NCBI GenBank assembly: GCA_003993805.1
Contig: RSEF01000020.1
Span: forward strand, 9,649,007 to 9,713,006
From: Himantopus leucocephalus
Lineage: Eukaryota; Chordata; Aves; Charadriiformes; Recurvirostridae
Direction of reading: 5' to 3'
DNA: 64,000 nt
The position numbers and the translations under genes are program-made. The notes under the pieces were generated by a model, which worked only from the letters and a program-made list of their open reading frames with translations, did no database searches and was not told the origin of the DNA. Shown piece by piece: positions 60,480 to 64,000 of this stretch; positions within the stretch are counted from its first letter, which is position 1, and each line of letters begins with the position of its first letter.

Positions 60480-61820
60480 TCACTCGAAGAAGAACATGCC
60501 GGGTGTCCGGTAGAGGCAGGGCGGCAGCCCCAGGGGGTAGCCGTTGCCCCCCTGCAGCGGGATCGTGCCCCCCGGTCCCCATGGCTCCTTCTGCTCACCT
60601 GCCCGCAGCCCCGTGGCCCCGAAGGGTGTCTGGCGGGGGGCAGCGGGGGCCGGGGGGGCCGCAGACAGGAGATGCTCCAGCGCCGCTCCACATGGCCGCT
60701 CCTTCACGCAGAAGCTCAGCGCCTGCACCCGGCACTGGTAGCTGCTGCCCAGCGCCTCGGGCCCTGACCGGCCAAAGGAGCCGAAAACAGGCAGGGGGGG
60801 CTGTGTGTAGCCCTCCCCCTCCAGGAAGCAGGACCCCCCTGTCCTGCCCGTGGCCAGGAGGGTGCCAGGGAACGCGGGGGACACCTGCCCAAAGGGCTGG
60901 CCCGGACCCAGCCCAGAGGCAGGCGGCTCCTCACCCTCCAGCTGCCCCGGAGGGGTTCCTGGGGGGACTGGGGAGTCCTGCGGGGGGTCCCTGGGCTGTG
61001 CGGGCAGCAGGGTGGGCAGCAGGGCAGGGTGCGGTGCCGGGCGCTCACCGGGCAGCGGGTACTGACCTGGCCGGGGCAGCTGCAGCGCTGCCGGGAGCCC
61101 CCCGAAGACAGTCTCCTTGGGTGGGCGGCTCTCTGGGGGGGCGAAGAACGGCCCCTTGGGCTGTGGCGCGTCTGGCAGGTACAGGCAGGGCTGCCTGGCC
61201 TTGGGCGGCTGCCGCCGGGCACAGGGCTCAGTGCACCCCGGCACCCCGGCACCCTCGGGCAGCGCGGCAGGGCTTGGCAGGCGCCCCGTGGCCGCTGGTG
61301 AGGCGTAGCCCCCCTCTGCCTTCCCCTCTTCAGGCACTGGGGCAGTGGGCGGTCCCCGTGCCCGGTGCCTGGGGGGCTTCCCGCGCCCCTCATCCCCCTC
61401 GGTGCCCAGTGCGTCCCGGAGGCCCCTCTTCCTGGTGAAGCGCCGTCGCCGTCGCAAGAAGCTGCCATTCTCGAACATGTTGTAGCAGTCGGGGTCAAGC
61501 GTCCAGTAGTTGCCCTTGCCCGGCTTCTTGTCGTCGCGGGGCACCTTGACGAAGCACTCGTTAAGGGAGAGGTTGTGGCGGATGCTGTTCTGCCAGCCCT
61601 GCTTGTTCTCGCGGTAGAAGGTGAAGCGGCCCATGATGTAGCGGTAGATGCCGCTGAGCGTGATGCGCTTCTCGGGCGCGCTCTGGATGGCCATGGTGAT
61701 GAGGGCAATGTAGCTGTAGGGCGGCTTGGTGGCCTCGGAGTTGGGGAAGGGGCCGCTGGCTGGCTCGGGGGCCAGCGGGCTGCGCAGCGCCACGTCGCCG
61801 ACGGGGAGGTCCGGCTGCAT
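60480..61820 (-). CDS. FOXS1: FOXS1 forkhead transcription factor, single exon, 446 aa
   Basis: The ATG at 61820-61818 reads [14 protein letters not shown], like the human start MQQQPLPGPG in position. The frame stays open upstream to an in-frame GTG at 61868, which is unlikely to be used. The forkhead domain runs from residue about 32 to 122: [15 protein letters not shown], then [31 protein letters not shown] (recognition helix) and [10 protein letters not shown]. It is followed by [12 protein letters not shown] (nuclear localisation). The C-terminus [20 protein letters not shown] and [20 protein letters not shown] is diagnostic of FOXS1. At 446 aa it exceeds the human protein (about 330) through a longer Pro-rich middle. 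FOXS1 marks pericytes, neural-crest derivatives and sensory neurons. Its place next to MYLK2 matches human synteny. Confidence 0.97.
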   Translation of the reverse strand: MQPDLPVGDVALRSPLAPEPASGPFPNSEATKPPYSYIALITMAIQSAPEKRITLSGIYRYIMGRFTFYRENKQGWQNSIRHNLSLNECFVKVPRDDKKPGKGNYWTLDPDCYNMFENGSFLRRRRRFTRKRGLRDALGTEGDEGRGKPPRHRARGPPTAPVPEEGKAEGGYASPAATGRLPSPAALPEGAGVPGCTEPCARRQPPKARQPCLYLPDAPQPKGPFFAPPESRPPKETVFGGLPAALQLPRPGQYPLPGERPAPHPALLPTLLPAQPRDPPQDSPVPPGTPPGQLEGEEPPASGLGPGQPFGQVSPAFPGTLLATGRTGGSCFLEGEGYTQPPLPVFGSFGRSGPEALGSSYQCRVQALSFCVKERPCGAALEHLLSAAPPAPAAPRQTPFGATGLRAGEQKEPWGPGGTIPLQGGNGYPLGLPPCLYRTPGMFFFE

Positions 61821-62310
61821 CCTCCCGTCCGGCCGCAGCCTTCCCGCTCTGCTGCACGGCCCCGGCACGGCCCGTTAAAACCCGCTGGCAGCCCAGCCTC
61901 CTGCGGCCGGCCGGCGAGGGGGCGGCGGGCCCCTCCTCTCCGGGGCCGGCCAGGGCGGAGCGGGGCTCCGCTTGTCCAGTGCTGGTCCCTGCGGACAGAC
62001 GGATGGACGCGCCGCCAAGGCCTGCAGCCAGCAGCCAGCGGCTCCGGGGCTGGCACGGCCACGGTGTCCCCGGGGCAGAGGTGGGCAGTGCTGGCCTCTG
62101 CTGAGCCCTGGGCATGGCCCCCGCCTTCCCCGGCTCTTCCCACGGGAGGTTCCCACGACCTGGGTCTCATCCTGCCCTGCCCACGGTGTGCAGCCGGGCT
62201 CCGGCCAGGGATGGCGGGGGGTTGAGTGGGGTGCTGCTGGCTGCTGCCAACCCTCGGCTCCCCACCCACCTCCTGCCCACACCAGTACCACAGCCCCTGC
62301 CCCCAGCCTG

Positions 62311-62402
62311 GGGTTGTGCCGGATCCCGTGCACCGTGCCGGATCCCGTGCACCACGCCAGATCCCGTGCACCACGCCAGATCCCTGCACTATGCCGGGTC
62401 CC
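62311..62402. repeat. 21-bp tandem repeat upstream of FOXS1
   Basis: About four copies of ggatcccgtgcaccacgcca with small changes lie about 500 bp upstream of the FOXS1 ATG and 400 bp past the IRF10 3' end. It is a short minisatellite in the interval between two same-strand genes. Otherwise 61,821-62,780 shows no gene. Confidence 0.8.
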
Positions 62403-62799
62403 CACACTGTGGTCACCAGATCATGGGGACATGGCCTCCAGGGTGCAGCACAGCCCCCACCTCCCAGGAGCCCCCTCATCCCACTCTCCAGGGGAAACTG
62501 AGGCACGGGCAGCGAGTGCCTTTGGGACAGGCTCCTGCGCTGCCGGGTCGGCAGAGGAGCTAACAGGCACCTCACGGCTGCCTGCGCCCCCTGCCTGGGG
62601 ACCGGGGGCAGGATGGGACCTGAGCCAGTGCACGGGCAGGGGGGGTGTCAGCTCACACTGTCCCCCACGGCTGGGGCTGAGCTAGCTTTGCCCACAGCGT
62701 GAGGCTCTGTCTGGGCTCGGCTCTCCCGGCTGCCCGTGCCCCCCAGCTTGGACTGGTGCCAGCCCCCCCCATTGGAGCCGGTGGTACTGAAACACAACC

Positions 62800-62805
62800 T
62801 TTATT
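62800..62805 (-). terminator. IRF10: Poly(A) signal AATAAA of the IRF10 gene
   Basis: TTTATT on the + strand is AATAAA on the minus strand (minus CTTAGAAATAAAGGTTGTG), with a GT-bearing downstream stretch (GGTTGTGTTTCAG). It lies about 310 nt past the stop at 63,117. Confidence 0.8.
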
Positions 62806-63116
62806 TCTAAGGTTCACAAACAGTGAGTCCCGGCGGTGCAAGGCACGAGGACGGAACTGGCTCTGCCCCGGCTCACCAAACAAGCACACAGCAAATCCCA
62901 CCCGGGTGGCTCCCGGGGAATAAATACAATGATCTGCGTGGGGGCGGCAGCCATCCGCCCGCCCTGGCCAGTGCCCGCCCGTGTCTGGCCCCGCAGCGCT
63001 GAGCGCCTCGTGCACACCGGTTTGGGGAACGTGGACGGAGCGGGGCTGCGGGGCAGCAGAGCGTCCCGCTCTGAGGCTTTGTTGCAACTGGGCTCTCCTC
63101 TCCCGCCTGCCCGGGC

Positions 63117-64000
63117 TCAGGGCTGGCAGAGCTGTTTGAGGATGCGGATGATGTGGCTGGAGGCACCGGGGGCGCAGGGCTGGGGGGAGTCGCGGAGCAG
63201 CGTCGGCCCCATGCGCTGAGCGTGATGGAAGAGCTCTCGCGCGAACACTGGCTCCACCTGCAGAGGCACAGAGCTGATGGAGGACAGGCACAGGTCCATG
63301 TACTCCCCAACCGTGACAGCCCCAGCACCCGGATCGGTGCCGCCACGAGCACCAGCCCCAGTGTGTACTCACGTGGGCCATGATGAGCTTCTGGAAGTGG
63401 TGCCCAGTGCTGGTGGGGTACTCCTCCCCAAAGCACAGGTGGATCTGGTACTGAGGTGTGGGTTGTCCGTGGCTCAGGTACCCCCGCAGCTCTGCAAGAC
63501 ACCAGCCCTGTCAGGGGACACGGGGTCTCCACAGCCCAGAGCAGCCGCGCCAGGGCAGGACCTGGCCCCGTTCCCGAGGGGATGGGGGTCTCACGGGGCA
63601 GGAACCGGCAGAGCCGGGTGCCTGGAGCAGCGGGCGGGCACTTACGCTGCAGGAACTGCTGCGTGTCCAGCAGCTTGTAGGTCTTCTCCCTCTCCAGCTT
63701 GTTGGGCCAGTCCCTGTGTGGGGCCAGTGGCCCGTTCCAGTACACCCTGCCCTGGCACTGGCGCTTCATGAAGACCCCCTCGGGCGCTACCCACAGCAGC
63801 ACGCCACGTTCCAGGTGAGGCAGGAGCCTCTCCAGCACGTCGGTCATGCTGGCCACCCGGCCACTGCTGCCGAGCGCCCGTGGTGGGGGAAACTCAATCT
63901 GCTCCATGCAGAAGGGACCGTAGAGGCGCTCGCTGTCGGCCGGCACGGCACGGGAAGTGATGCGGCAGCCCTCGGCCGTGCGGGTGGTGACCTCCTTCAC
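63117..64000 (-). CDS. IRF10: IRF10, interferon regulatory factor, C-terminal part (runs off window)
   Basis: Three exons are visible: 64000(or beyond)-63646, 63491-63373 and 63257-63117, joining in frame to the last 204 residues. This is the IRF association domain of the IRF4/8/9/10 subgroup: VTTRTAEGCRI, ERLYGPFCMEQIEFP, VYWNGPLAPHRDWPNKLERE and YKLLDTQQFLQ, then YQIHLCFGEEYP and LIMAHVEPVFARELFHHAQR. The DNA-binding half lies beyond position 64,000. IRF10 is known in chicken as an interferon- and v-Rel-inducible nuclear factor and is missing from human and mouse. IRF4 and IRF8 are less likely: this tail ends HIIRILKQLCQP, lacks the IRF4 ending, and lies next to FOXS1 where mammals have DUSP15. 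It shares strand with FOXS1, 1 kb upstream of it. Confidence 0.88.

Noticed and set aside
61365..62225. 286-codon plus-strand frame antisense to FOXS1
   Set aside because: Complement of the forkhead coding region, with no independent support.
60716..62575. 619-codon minus-strand frame across FOXS1
   Set aside because: A shifted reading of FOXS1; the true frame has the forkhead domain and the diagnostic C-terminus.
1..64000. CRISPR arrays, bacterial operons, phage or integrated virus genes
   Set aside because: The window is vertebrate, with spliced genes; no regularly spaced direct repeats and no viral protein motifs were seen.

Overview
The window is vertebrate nuclear DNA, almost certainly from a bird. 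The genes have many exons with GT-AG introns. The gene order matches the ID1–BCL2L1–TPX2–MYLK2–FOXS1 block of human 20q11 (chicken chromosome 20). A CR1 retroposon tail with a typical avian 3' end lies at about 22.77-22.96 kb. An IRF10-type gene, known from birds and fish but absent from human and mouse, closes the window. Gene bodies and flanks are GC-rich, which suits a small avian chromosome. This is a draft assembly: two 100-N gaps and nine single-N joins, several flanked by duplicated sequence.

Layout, left to right. (1) 1-400: last coding exon and 3'UTR of ID1 (+). (2) About 400-3,660: no gene recognised. (3) 3,734-7,718: a complete 15-exon BPI/LBP-family secreted lipid-binding protein gene (+). 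It sits where mammals carry COX4I2, which I do not see. (4) 9,095-27,240: BCL2L1 (Bcl-xL, -). It has two coding exons split by a 15.7-kb intron, a 9-codon upstream ORF, two good poly(A) signals and a near-perfect 32-bp-arm hairpin in the distal 3'UTR. (5) 27,430-29,300: a CpG-island interval between the divergent genes BCL2L1 and TPX2, with NRF1-like, E2F-like, ZNF143-like, CCAAT and CHR motifs. (6) 29,200-41,620: TPX2 (+), 17 coding exons, 768 aa. (7) 41,640-48,456: intergenic, with one gap and signs of a minus-strand transcript ending near 43.0 kb. (8) 48,457-57,252: MYLK2 (+), 984 aa, with a greatly expanded Lys/Ala/Pro/Glu-rich repeat N-terminus ahead of a normal kinase and calmodulin switch. 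(9) 60,433-61,820: single-exon FOXS1 (-). (10) 62,800-64,000: the 3' half of IRF10 (-), cut by the window end.

The genes are not one pathway. ID1 and FOXS1 are transcription regulators, BCL2L1 blocks mitochondrial apoptosis, TPX2 activates Aurora A on spindle microtubules, MYLK2 is the Ca2+/calmodulin kinase for skeletal myosin light chain, and the BPI-like protein and IRF10 belong to innate immunity. The features most worth a second look are the BCL2L1 3'UTR hairpin, the MYLK2 coding minisatellite, the BPI-like locus and the BCL2L1/TPX2 promoter interval. All protein identities come from reading translations against remembered family sequences; no database search was run.
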